A stretch of DNA of 52,325 nt. Source: Bacteroidota bacterium (GTDB taxonomy: Bacteria; Bacteroidota; Bacteroidia; Chitinophagales; Chitinophagaceae). The stretch spans positions 1 through 52,325 of the forward strand of contig CANHHX010000009.1 of assembly GCA_947461125.1 (NCBI GenBank), written 5' to 3'. Shown piece after piece: positions 7,555-14,434 of this stretch. The notes under the pieces are model-generated. The model was not told where the DNA came from. It made no database searches and saw only the letters and a program-made list of their open reading frames with translations. Numbering within the stretch: position 1 is the first letter of the stretch; each line of letters begins with the position of its first letter. A program made the position numbers and the translations under genes.

Positions 7555-8204
7555 GTGGACTTACTGCACTAGTTATTGGAGCAACAGGTGCCACAGGTAC
7601 CGAACTTGTAAAGCAATTAATAGATGATAACAGGTATACTAGTGTTGTTGTGTTTTCTAGAAGACCCTTATTGGTTACGCATGCTAACCTAACAACACAT
7701 ATTGTTGATTTCGACAACCCGCAAGCTTGGGCGCATTTAGTAAAAGGTGATGTGCTATTTTCTGCACTGGCTACTACCCTTAAACAGGCCGGAAGTCAAA
7801 AGGAACAATATAAAATTGATTATACCTATCAATACCAAACCGCTGCAACAGCTGCGGCGAATGGTGTTGGTGCTTATGTACTGGTTTCTGCCATGGGCGC
7901 CAACGCAAAATCATGGCTATTTTATCCACGCATTAAAGGCGCGCTCGATAACGCCGCCTCTACCTTACAATTTAAGCAGATACATATATTTAGACCTGGA
8001 TTTTTGCTAAGGCAGCCAGATAAAATAAGGCCTATGGAAAAACTAGGTATTGCCATTATTCAGTTCTTTAATAAGCTTGGTTTATTTAAAAGCCAGAGGC
8101 CACTTCCGGTTGAGGTACTGGCGCAAAAAATGCGTTCCGTTTTATTAAATCCGGGTGCCCAACAATTTCAAATCTATTCTTTGGATTCAATATTTGATTT
8201 GTAG
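7551..8204 (+). CDS. NAD(P)-binding Rossmann protein, HTATIP2/TIP30-like
   Basis: A 217-residue atypical short-chain dehydrogenase. The dinucleotide loop GATGATGTE is at about residues 9-17, RRPL follows strand 2, and the mid-region is YVLVSAMGANAKSWLFYPRIKG, in which the S-A-M-G-A and Y-x-R-I-K-G elements replace the classical Ser/Tyr/Lys triad. This is the pattern of HTATIP2-like oxidoreductases and NAD(P)H-binding proteins. Its ATG overlaps the arsC stop by 4 bp. A role in arsenic metabolism is suggested only by that coupling; the family has no known arsenic function. Confidence 0.85.
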   Translation: MSGLTALVIGATGATGTELVKQLIDDNRYTSVVVFSRRPLLVTHANLTTHIVDFDNPQAWAHLVKGDVLFSALATTLKQAGSQKEQYKIDYTYQYQTAATAAANGVGAYVLVSAMGANAKSWLFYPRIKGALDNAASTLQFKQIHIFRPGFLLRQPDKIRPMEKLGIAIIQFFNKLGLFKSQRPLPVEVLAQKMRSVLLNPGAQQFQIYSLDSIFDL

Positions 8205-8232
8205 TATCTTACTATTTCAAATACCTCCTTTC

Positions 8233-9501
8233 ATGAAAAAATTAGTTTCGGTTATTACCATCCTAGTATTATTTATTGGCACCAGTATTGCGCAAGTATT
8301 ATCACCGGTTGTTACAAGATCTAAAAATTTAGATCCTGTTAAACTTGCACAAATTGATACCTTACTCAATGAGTATGTTAAAAATAATTGGTTGGTAGGT
8401 GCTTCAACTATTATTGTTAAAGACAACCAAGTTGTGTATTATAAAGGCCATGGTTTTGCAGATAGGGCTTCAAAAAAACCAATGGACCCAAATTCTATTT
8501 TTAGAATCATGAGTCAAACCAAGGCCATTACTAGTTTAGCGGTATTACAATTATTTGAAAATGGTAAACTCAATTTAGATCAAGCCGTAGGCGATTTTAT
8601 TCCCACTTTTTATAAGCAAACTGTTTTAAAAAACTTTTATGAAGTAGATTCTACTTATACAACCCTTCCTTCAAAAAGAAATATTACCATTCGTGATTTG
8701 CTAACCCATACTTCTGGCATTGATTACGCTGCTATTGGTTCTGAAAAAATGCAGGCTATTTATGCAAAAGCTGGGATACCCTCAGGACTAGGAAAAATTA
8801 ATGGTACTTTATTAGAGCACATGAAATTGCTAGGAACGCTTCCACTCGTGCATCAACCCGGAGAAAAATTCACCTATGGTTTAAACTCAGATTTACTAGG
8901 ATGTATTGTCGAAATTGTTTCTGGCATGACACTAGAAGCATATTTTCATAAAAATATTTTTGAGCCACTAGGTATGCGTGACACTTATTTTAATGTGCCC
9001 GCTTCAAAAGCAAAGAGACTACCTATGGTATACACCGAAGACAGTACCAATAAAATTATAGAATGGAGCCCATCATTTAGAAATATTGATCCCAACTATC
9101 CACTACTAGGCACATCATTTTTTTCTGGTGGTGCTGGTTTGTCCTCAACTGCATTTGACTATGCCATTTTTTTACAAATGATTTTAAATGGAGGCAAATA
9201 CAACGGCAAACAAATTATTTCGCCAAGAACAGCCGAGTTAATGCTGAGTCCGCAACTTGATTTTAAATTTGACGGCCTCAACGATTTTGGTTTAGGTTTT
9301 GCTATTACTTCTGAAAAAGCAGCACATTTATATGCTCGAAACAAAGGTTCTTTTTCGTGGGGCGGTTATTATGGCACCAACTACTGGGCCGACCCAAAAG
9401 AAAAATTGATTTGTTTAATCATGACGCAGCATACCCCCAATTCGCATTTTGGATTTCAGGGTAAAATCGAAAACATTATTTACGGAAGTTTGGTAAAGTA
9501 G
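8233..9501 (+). CDS. Beta-lactamase-family serine hydrolase, exported
   Basis: The ATG at 8233 gives 422 residues with a clean signal peptide (MKKLVSVITILVLFIGTSIAQ); a longer frame from 8155 would overlap the upstream gene by 50 bp and is rejected. Catalytic S-x-x-K is SQTK in FRIMSQTKAITSLAV, the second motif lies in TYGLNSDLLGCIVE, and the C-terminal part has GSFSWGGYYGTNYWADP, as in class C-like esterases and D-aminopeptidases. Likely an exported peptidase or esterase; there is no direct evidence for beta-lactamase activity. It starts 28 bp after the Rossmann gene and may be the last gene of the ars transcript. Confidence 0.9.
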   Translation: MKKLVSVITILVLFIGTSIAQVLSPVVTRSKNLDPVKLAQIDTLLNEYVKNNWLVGASTIIVKDNQVVYYKGHGFADRASKKPMDPNSIFRIMSQTKAITSLAVLQLFENGKLNLDQAVGDFIPTFYKQTVLKNFYEVDSTYTTLPSKRNITIRDLLTHTSGIDYAAIGSEKMQAIYAKAGIPSGLGKINGTLLEHMKLLGTLPLVHQPGEKFTYGLNSDLLGCIVEIVSGMTLEAYFHKNIFEPLGMRDTYFNVPASKAKRLPMVYTEDSTNKIIEWSPSFRNIDPNYPLLGTSFFSGGAGLSSTAFDYAIFLQMILNGGKYNGKQIISPRTAELMLSPQLDFKFDGLNDFGLGFAITSEKAAHLYARNKGSFSWGGYYGTNYWADPKEKLICLIMTQHTPNSHFGFQGKIENIIYGSLVK

Positions 9502-9574
9502 CGCCCAATCATCATGAGATTGTCATTTTACGAGTAAAGTCCCATAATTAAACTATTTACAAGTATGGTTGTTT

Positions 9575-9582
9575 TACTTTTG
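9575..9582 (+). promoter_or_regulatory. Predicted -7 promoter element for the DUF3050 gene
   Basis: TACTTTTG matches the Bacteroidota -7 consensus TAnnTTTG in all fixed positions and lies 23 bp before the ATG at 9606. No convincing TTG -33 element is seen 19-21 bp upstream. Confidence 0.4.
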
Positions 9583-9605
9583 CGCGCAGTTTAAAAGCCG
9601 CAAAC

Positions 9606-10361
9606 ATGATGAACTCATACGTAGAACAACTAAAATCAAACCTCGAGCCAGTAAGAAATTCGTTACTCGCGCACCCGGTATATAGTCAAATTCAAGATTT
9701 ACAAGGTTTACAACGGTTTTCTGAAACCCATGTTTTTGCAGTTTGGGATTTTATGAGTTTGTTAAAATCACTCCAAATTGGATTGACCTCTGTTACCCTT
9801 CCTTGGGTACCCGTTGGTAGCGCAGATACTAGGTATTTAATCAATGAAATTGTATTAGGCGAAGAGTCGGATGTAGACGAAGCAGGTAATCGAATTAGCC
9901 ATTTCGAACTATACTTAAAAGCGATGCAGCAAATGGGTGCATCAACAAATGTTATTGAAACAATTATTGCTCAAATCAATACAGGAACAAAAGTGCAAGA
10001 CGCTATCGACGCATCACTGCTTCCAAAGCAAGTAAAAGATTTTTTACAATTCACTTTTGAAATTTCATTTCATGCACCACTGCATGTTAAAGCAGCCGTA
10101 TTTACTTTTGGGCGCGAAGATTTGATTCCTAGTATGTTTATGAAAATATTAGATAAAATTTATGCCGATTCGCCGGATAAAGTGAGCATTTTCAAATACT
10201 ATATTGAAAGGCATATTGAAGTAGATGGTGATCATCATAGTCACTTGGCACTTGATATGGTAAGTAGGCTTTGTGGTGATGATGCATCTAAGTGGGAAGA
10301 AGCGACAAGTGCCTCTGTTAAAGCACTTGCACTTCGCATAGGTCTTTGGGATGCTATTTAG
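9606..10361 (+). CDS. DUF3050 protein, heme-oxygenase-like fold
   Basis: A 251-residue cytoplasmic protein whose N-terminus (LEPVRNSLLAHPVY) and blocks FSETHVFAVWDFMSLLKS, ISHFELYLKAMQQMG, FHAPLHVKAAVFTFGRED and YYIERHIEVDGDHHSHLALD define DUF3050. The family is placed in the heme-oxygenase-like superfamily. The spaced His and Glu residues in those blocks are in helices that often hold a di-iron site in heme-oxygenase-like oxidases, so an oxidase role is possible but unproven. ATG codons at 9606 and 9609 are equally possible. The 3' end overlaps the convergent SDR gene by 8 bp. Confidence 0.85.
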   Translation: MMNSYVEQLKSNLEPVRNSLLAHPVYSQIQDLQGLQRFSETHVFAVWDFMSLLKSLQIGLTSVTLPWVPVGSADTRYLINEIVLGEESDVDEAGNRISHFELYLKAMQQMGASTNVIETIIAQINTGTKVQDAIDASLLPKQVKDFLQFTFEISFHAPLHVKAAVFTFGREDLIPSMFMKILDKIYADSPDKVSIFKYYIERHIEVDGDHHSHLALDMVSRLCGDDASKWEEATSASVKALALRIGLWDAI

Positions 10362-11187
10362 GAAAGTCTGCACCTTCTGAAACAGACGCCCAAGTATCAA
10401 AATCATTTTTTAATTCTTCCAGTTTTTCTCTGGCGCCTCTTAATGCAGCGGCACCTAGTAACAAACGCATAGGCGGTGTTTCTGATTCAACAACTTGTAT
10501 CATTGCTTTAACGGCTCTCACTGGATCGCCCGCTTGATTGCCACTTATGGCTCTTATTGTTTTCTTGTTTTTTTCTGCCGTATCTGCGTAGTCTGGAATT
10601 ATAATTGGGCTTTCGTTTGCAGAACGTCCTGCCCAATCAGTTCTAAATCCACTAGGGGCAACAATGGTTACTTTAATACCCAATATTCCCACTTCTTTCG
10701 CGAGTGCTTCACTAAATCCATCTACTGCATATTTTGTAGCGTTGTAAAAACCAACGCCAGGAAACGATCTTAAACCTGCAATAGATGCAATATTTAAAAT
10801 GTGGCCACTTCTTTGTTTGCGCATATGTGGTAACACTTCTTGTGTCATTTTAGCTAAACCAAACACATTGATTTCAAACATCTTTCTTACCTCCGCTTCT
10901 TCACTTTCTTCGATAGCTCCAAAATATCCTATACCTGCATTGTTTACAAGCACATCAATTTGACCAAAATGAGACATTGTTTGTGCAACGCTTGATTTAA
11001 TTTCTGCGTCGATTGTTACATCTAATTGAATAGCAATAGATGTATTTGGGTATGCAGTAACAATATCATCTACATCACTTGTTTTACGCGACGCAACAGC
11101 AACTTTATATCCTTTTGCTAAAACTTGTAATGCAAGCTCTCTTCCAAATCCTGTTGAACATCCTGTAATAAGCCAAACTTTTTCCAT
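10354..11187 (-). CDS. Short-chain dehydrogenase/reductase (SDR)
   Basis: A 277-residue classical SDR. The cofactor loop is TGCSTGFG (about 8-15), NNAG follows at about 86-89, the catalytic Ser lies in NIASIAGLRSFPG, and the Tyr/Lys pair in YNATKYAVDGFSEALAKE. An Arg after strand 2 (ASRKTSD) favours NADPH. The substrate is not predictable from sequence. It starts 4 bp after the stop of the small exported protein at 11192-11596, so the two form an operon, with a predicted promoter at 11621-11628. Confidence 0.9.
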   Translation of the reverse strand: MEKVWLITGCSTGFGRELALQVLAKGYKVAVASRKTSDVDDIVTAYPNTSIAIQLDVTIDAEIKSSVAQTMSHFGQIDVLVNNAGIGYFGAIEESEEAEVRKMFEINVFGLAKMTQEVLPHMRKQRSGHILNIASIAGLRSFPGVGFYNATKYAVDGFSEALAKEVGILGIKVTIVAPSGFRTDWAGRSANESPIIIPDYADTAEKNKKTIRAISGNQAGDPVRAVKAMIQVVESETPPMRLLLGAAALRGAREKLEELKNDFDTWASVSEGADFPK

Positions 11188-11191
11188 TTTA

Positions 11192-11596
11192 CTATTGATT
11201 TATTTGTTTTGCGTTATACGCTTCGATCCCTCTAATAATTAATTTTTGTCTTCTAATTTCTCTTGGTACTACAATGATACCAATTAATAAACCAAATACA
11301 CCATAGGTAGGATTTTGATTTTGACTAAGTGAATTAGAGCTTAGTGCTGTTAATCCTAAATAGCCACTCCAAAAGTAATTCCAATCTCTGATTCTTTTTG
11401 CACGATTAAAATACAAAAAAGCTTCCGGTAACGTTACAGATAAATCTCTTGCATCAGAAATGCTTAAAGCCCTGCTTCCGAGATAGATTTTTTTGCCAAC
11501 AAGTCTCATTTTTTCATTCATTCGAGTACTTTCTTGTGCATATGCAACCTGGATTAGGAATACAATACATAACAAAAGGGTAATCTTTTTTATCAT
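11192..11596 (-). CDS. Small exported/membrane protein, unknown function
   Basis: A 134-residue protein with a signal peptide (IKKITLLLCIVFLIQVAYAQ), a short soluble stretch (GSRALSISDARDLSVTLPEAF, split by conserved-looking charged residues) and one or two weak membrane segments (YFWSGYLGLTALS, GVFGLLIGIIVV). Similar small proteins are scattered in Bacteroidota genomes without a known role. It is the first gene of a pair with the SDR gene and is divergent from the metallophosphoesterase gene 41 bp away. I assign no function. Confidence 0.75.
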   Translation of the reverse strand: MIKKITLLLCIVFLIQVAYAQESTRMNEKMRLVGKKIYLGSRALSISDARDLSVTLPEAFLYFNRAKRIRDWNYFWSGYLGLTALSSNSLSQNQNPTYGVFGLLIGIIVVPREIRRQKLIIRGIEAYNAKQINQ

Positions 11597-11620
11597 AAAT
11601 TATTGGTTATATTTAATTTT

Positions 11621-11628
11621 CAAAAATA
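11621..11628 (-). promoter_or_regulatory. Predicted -7 promoter element (minus strand)
   Basis: On the minus strand this reads TATTTTTG, a full match to TAnnTTTG, 24 bp upstream of the ATG at 11596. It lies in the short divergent gap with the gene at 11638. Confidence 0.4.
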
Positions 11629-11637
11629 CCAATTAAC

Positions 11638-12486
11638 ATGGATCAAAGTAATTCGTCGCGTCGTTCATTTTTAAAAAATGTTTCTTTTGCTACTGCATTT
11701 TTTGCAGTAGGCGGTTATCAAAAAATTAGCGCGAATACTGTTTTCGAAAATAGGAGTAAGGTGGCGCTTCGTTTTGTTGTAGCGTCTGATGCGCACTATG
11801 GGCAGCCTGGCACGCCTTATGATGAAATGATGGAGCTAGTGATCAACCAAATCAATGCTTTTAATAAAGTAACACCGCTTGATTTTTGTGTGATCAATGG
11901 CGACATTATTCATGACAAAAAGCATTTGTTACCACTTGCCAAACAAAAAATTGATGCGCTTACACCTAAATATTATGTTACAAGAGGAAATCATGACATG
12001 GTAACTGCCGATTATTGGAATGAAGTTTGGGGCATGCCACTCAATCATACTGTTATTGTAAAAGACCAAGCTATTATTTTAGGGGACACTTCCAATGAAG
12101 CTGGTAAATACCTCTCGCCAAATTTAGAGTGGCTTACTGACCAACTAGAAGCCAACAAGCAGCGTAAGCATGTTTTGCTGTTTTTGCATATTCCCCAAAA
12201 GGCATGGACGGCAAATGGGATCAATACCCCTGGTTTTGAAAGCCTGGTGGACAAGTATCCAAATGTTACCGCTATTTTTCATGGTCACGAGCATGACCAG
12301 GATGGCGTTAAATTGCTGGGAGAAAGACAAGCCCCTTGTTTATTTGATGCCCATATGGGAGGTAATTGGGGAACGCCGTATAAGGGGTTTAGGGTGGTAG
12401 AAATCTTAAAAGACGGTACGCTGGTTTCTTATATGATGAATCCGACCCATAAAATTAATGATTATAATAGCCGGCTTAAAGCATAA
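11638..12486 (+). CDS. Tat-exported calcineurin-like metallophosphoesterase
   Basis: A 282-residue phosphoesterase. The N-terminus SSRRSFLKNVSFATAFFAVGG is a twin-arginine signal. All metal-binding blocks of the calcineurin-like fold are visible: VVASDAHYG (D-x-H), VINGDIIHD (GD), TRGNHDM (GNHD), LFLHIP, and IFHGHEHDQ (G-H-x-H). A dinuclear Mn/Fe site and phosphodiesterase or phosphatase activity in the periplasm are expected; the substrate is unknown. It lacks the additional C-terminal domain of UshA-type nucleotidases. Single gene, divergent from the 11596 gene. Confidence 0.92.
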   Translation: MDQSNSSRRSFLKNVSFATAFFAVGGYQKISANTVFENRSKVALRFVVASDAHYGQPGTPYDEMMELVINQINAFNKVTPLDFCVINGDIIHDKKHLLPLAKQKIDALTPKYYVTRGNHDMVTADYWNEVWGMPLNHTVIVKDQAIILGDTSNEAGKYLSPNLEWLTDQLEANKQRKHVLLFLHIPQKAWTANGINTPGFESLVDKYPNVTAIFHGHEHDQDGVKLLGERQAPCLFDAHMGGNWGTPYKGFRVVEILKDGTLVSYMMNPTHKINDYNSRLKA

Positions 12487-12489
12487 AAA

Positions 12490-12627
12490 ATGAGGGCCCG
12501 GTTACCCAAAGCCCCCATACCCCCCGAGTTTAAAACTCACTCAAATAAACGCCACATGGGTGTGATGTTGGACGCAGTTGATTTGAATTTCAATAATCTA
12601 TTATTAAGTAACGGCTTATATTTATAA
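12490..12627 (+). CDS. Possible 45-residue ORF in a GC-richer block (uncertain)
   Basis: An ATG 4 bp after the metallophosphoesterase stop opens a 45-codon frame (beginning MRARLPKAPIPPEFKTHS, ending NGLYL). Its first 80 bp contain runs such as GGGCCCGG and CCCCCC that stand out from the AT-rich surroundings. Part of it can also fold into an imperfect hairpin (ATGAGGGC against GCCCCCAT). I do not recognise the peptide; it may equally be non-coding readthrough sequence. The remaining intergenic DNA to 12714 is very AT-rich without clear structure. Confidence 0.2.
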   Translation: MRARLPKAPIPPEFKTHSNKRHMGVMLDAVDLNFNNLLLSNGLYL

Positions 12628-12714
12628 ATAGTTGAAAATTAATAAAAAACAATTATAATATATATTTAATATCGAAATAACATATCTTATTTTTATTAAT
12701 CTGAACCAATTGAT

Positions 12715-12722
12715 TAGCTTTG
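12715..12722 (+). promoter_or_regulatory. Predicted -7 promoter element, 4 bp before the ATG
   Basis: TAGCTTTG is a full match to TAnnTTTG. Only 4 bp separate it from the ATG at 12727, and that ATG is the only one that keeps the signal peptide of the next gene. If this is the real promoter, the mRNA would be leaderless or nearly so. Confidence 0.4.
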
Positions 12723-12726
12723 TAAG

Positions 12727-14118
12727 ATGCGTTTAAGACATATATATTTTATTCTGTTTTTATTTGTTACCCTTCATGCAACTGCGCAAAAAAATTTACT
12801 GCGCTATTTAGCTACTCAAAAGGGGGCGTTTGAGCTACAATTGCTCAATAAAGAAACCAAATTGGTCCCTACCCCAATAGGAATTACCTGTTCCGATTCT
12901 AGGCACGACTATTTTGTCAATGATGGCAAGTTGTACCTGCAAATCAATGGAACGGGTAAGTTATTTACAATAGATAGTTCGCTTGCGTTAACCAGGTTAG
13001 ACAATACCTGCTACGAAGGCTATAATTACGGATCTTATTCCTACATCCGAAATAATAAAATATACAATTTAGGCGGCTGGGGTTTTTGGCAATTTAATAG
13101 TGGCCTTAGGTATTTTGATACCACCTCCAAAGAATGGTTTAGAGAACCAATTAATAAAGAAGTCCAATTGGCTAAGCACATGAATGCGCTTGTTTACCCC
13201 GACAAAGAAAATGATCTTATTTATGTAGCGTATGAGTCATACCCTAACTCTTATATAAAAAGTACAAGCGATATAAAAAATGACACCATTTACATGCAGT
13301 GTTTGGATTTAAAAACCAATAATTGGTGGGAAACACCTAAAATTTTCAATGATAAAATATTTTTAGAAACCGTTTTAAATACCAATAGCATGGTGTTACC
13401 TGGACTTGGTATCTTAACTGAATCCTACAATCATTTGTACTTAATAAACCCTGTTACACAAAAATTATATGAAATAGAAAATGAAATTGGCGGTACTATT
13501 ATGAATTATGTAGCAAGTAAAAACGGTTTGTATTTTTATAAAGATGAAAAATTACATATTTATAATCCACAGCTAGATTCCTTAGTGAGCCTTCCTCTTT
13601 CGATGTCTAAATTTTCGGAAGTTAGTAAGCCGCTTTACAAAAAAATAGCGCCAAGTTTTTCAGATAAAATAAAGCTCAATCAGCTGCCCTACATGATAGC
13701 TCTTTTGCTATTGTTTACAATTTCTGTTGTATTATTCTTCAAGAATAAGTCTTTGCGTAAAATGCAGCAAACTATTGTTGGGAGCGGATTTCACAAAAAA
13801 TCAATAGAAGTAAATAAGCAACTAGAATTTTCAGATAATTTAACTGAAACTGAGAAGTCGGTACTAGATATTTTGGTTGAATATTCTAAACAAGGAGCAC
13901 CTACTTCTATCGATCAAATTAATAGAGCGCTAGGCGTAAAAAACAAAGAAGTAACGATTCAAAATAAATTACGATCGGACACCCTTCAAATGATTAACAA
14001 AAAATTTATGGTGTTTGCGTCTACAAATGATACACTGGTAGAACGCGAAAAAACAGCTTTGGATAAAAGAGTATACCAATACAAGCTTAATGAGCGCTAC
14101 CTAAATAAAATTAAATAG
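12727..14118 (+). CDS. Membrane one-component regulator candidate: exported propeller, TM helix, winged-helix tail
   Basis: A 463-residue protein. Residues 1-20 are a signal peptide (RLRHIYFILFLFVTLHATAQ). Residues 21-310 look like a Kelch-like beta-propeller, with blades of the type NLGGWGFWQFNSGLRYFD...EWF and several NDTIYMQCLDLKTNNWWE-like strands. One membrane helix follows at about 320-339 (PYMIALLLLFTISVVLFF). The cytoplasmic tail (about 373-430) holds a helix-turn-helix-like segment, TSIDQINRALGVKNKEV followed by Q-x-K-x-R-S-D. A paralogue with the same order is at 24473; the tails share about 24 of 56 aligned residues, by eye. The layout suggests a sensor outside and DNA binding inside. 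No partner gene is adjacent. Function is inferred from architecture only. Confidence 0.75.
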   Translation: MRLRHIYFILFLFVTLHATAQKNLLRYLATQKGAFELQLLNKETKLVPTPIGITCSDSRHDYFVNDGKLYLQINGTGKLFTIDSSLALTRLDNTCYEGYNYGSYSYIRNNKIYNLGGWGFWQFNSGLRYFDTTSKEWFREPINKEVQLAKHMNALVYPDKENDLIYVAYESYPNSYIKSTSDIKNDTIYMQCLDLKTNNWWETPKIFNDKIFLETVLNTNSMVLPGLGILTESYNHLYLINPVTQKLYEIENEIGGTIMNYVASKNGLYFYKDEKLHIYNPQLDSLVSLPLSMSKFSEVSKPLYKKIAPSFSDKIKLNQLPYMIALLLLFTISVVLFFKNKSLRKMQQTIVGSGFHKKSIEVNKQLEFSDNLTETEKSVLDILVEYSKQGAPTSIDQINRALGVKNKEVTIQNKLRSDTLQMINKKFMVFASTNDTLVEREKTALDKRVYQYKLNERYLNKIK

Positions 14119-14155
14119 GTATCTCTTACATAAAATTGGTGCTAGAAAAAAGAAA

Positions 14156-14398
14156 TTACCCTTCCGCTTCTTCCTCTTCTTCTTCTTTGAAGAGTGGATT
14201 TCTGCGCGATGGGATCACCATTTGTTCGTCATCACTTAAGAATACCCAGAAGTTGTTTAATTCAAAAATATCGCCACTGGTTTTGCTGTCACCGTCTGCA
14301 CTTCTGCGCTCGTAGGTACCTAGTAATTCACCGTTGTGTCTTAATTGATTTAATTTTTCTTCGTGTGCTAATTCTTTAAAGTTTTCGATCGTCATCAT
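14156..14398 (-). CDS. Small acidic protein of unknown function
   Basis: An 80-residue cytoplasmic protein. The central part (NGELLGTYERRSADGDSKTS, then IFELNNFWVFLSDDEQMV) looks like a small folded beta domain, and the tail is a Glu run (KEEEEEEAEG). The family is not one I can name; similar short proteins occur in Chitinophagaceae-like genomes. ATG codons at 14398 and 14395 are alternatives. A full -7 match lies 17 bp upstream on this strand. It is convergent with the propeller-winged-helix gene and 36 bp downstream of the pullulanase stop on the same strand. Confidence 0.75.
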   Translation of the reverse strand: MMTIENFKELAHEEKLNQLRHNGELLGTYERRSADGDSKTSGDIFELNNFWVFLSDDEQMVIPSRRNPLFKEEEEEEAEG

Positions 14399-14414
14399 CT
14401 AGATTGATTTTGTG

Positions 14415-14422
14415 CAAATATA
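14415..14422 (-). promoter_or_regulatory. Predicted -7 promoter element (minus strand)
   Basis: On the minus strand this reads TATATTTG, a full match to TAnnTTTG, 16 bp before the ATG at 14398. No clear -33 element is seen. It would let the small acidic protein be transcribed apart from pulA. Confidence 0.4.
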
Positions 14423-14434
14423 TATTACTCCTTC

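Noticed and set aside
8155-8232. Extended N-terminus of the serine hydrolase at 8233
   Set aside because: It would overlap the upstream gene by 50 bp and put a second hydrophobic leader before a complete signal peptide.
4324-9501. Two antibiotic-resistance beta-lactamases
   Set aside because: Both are class C-fold serine hydrolases, but this fold mostly contains esterases and peptidases, and nothing in the motifs or context shows beta-lactam hydrolysis.
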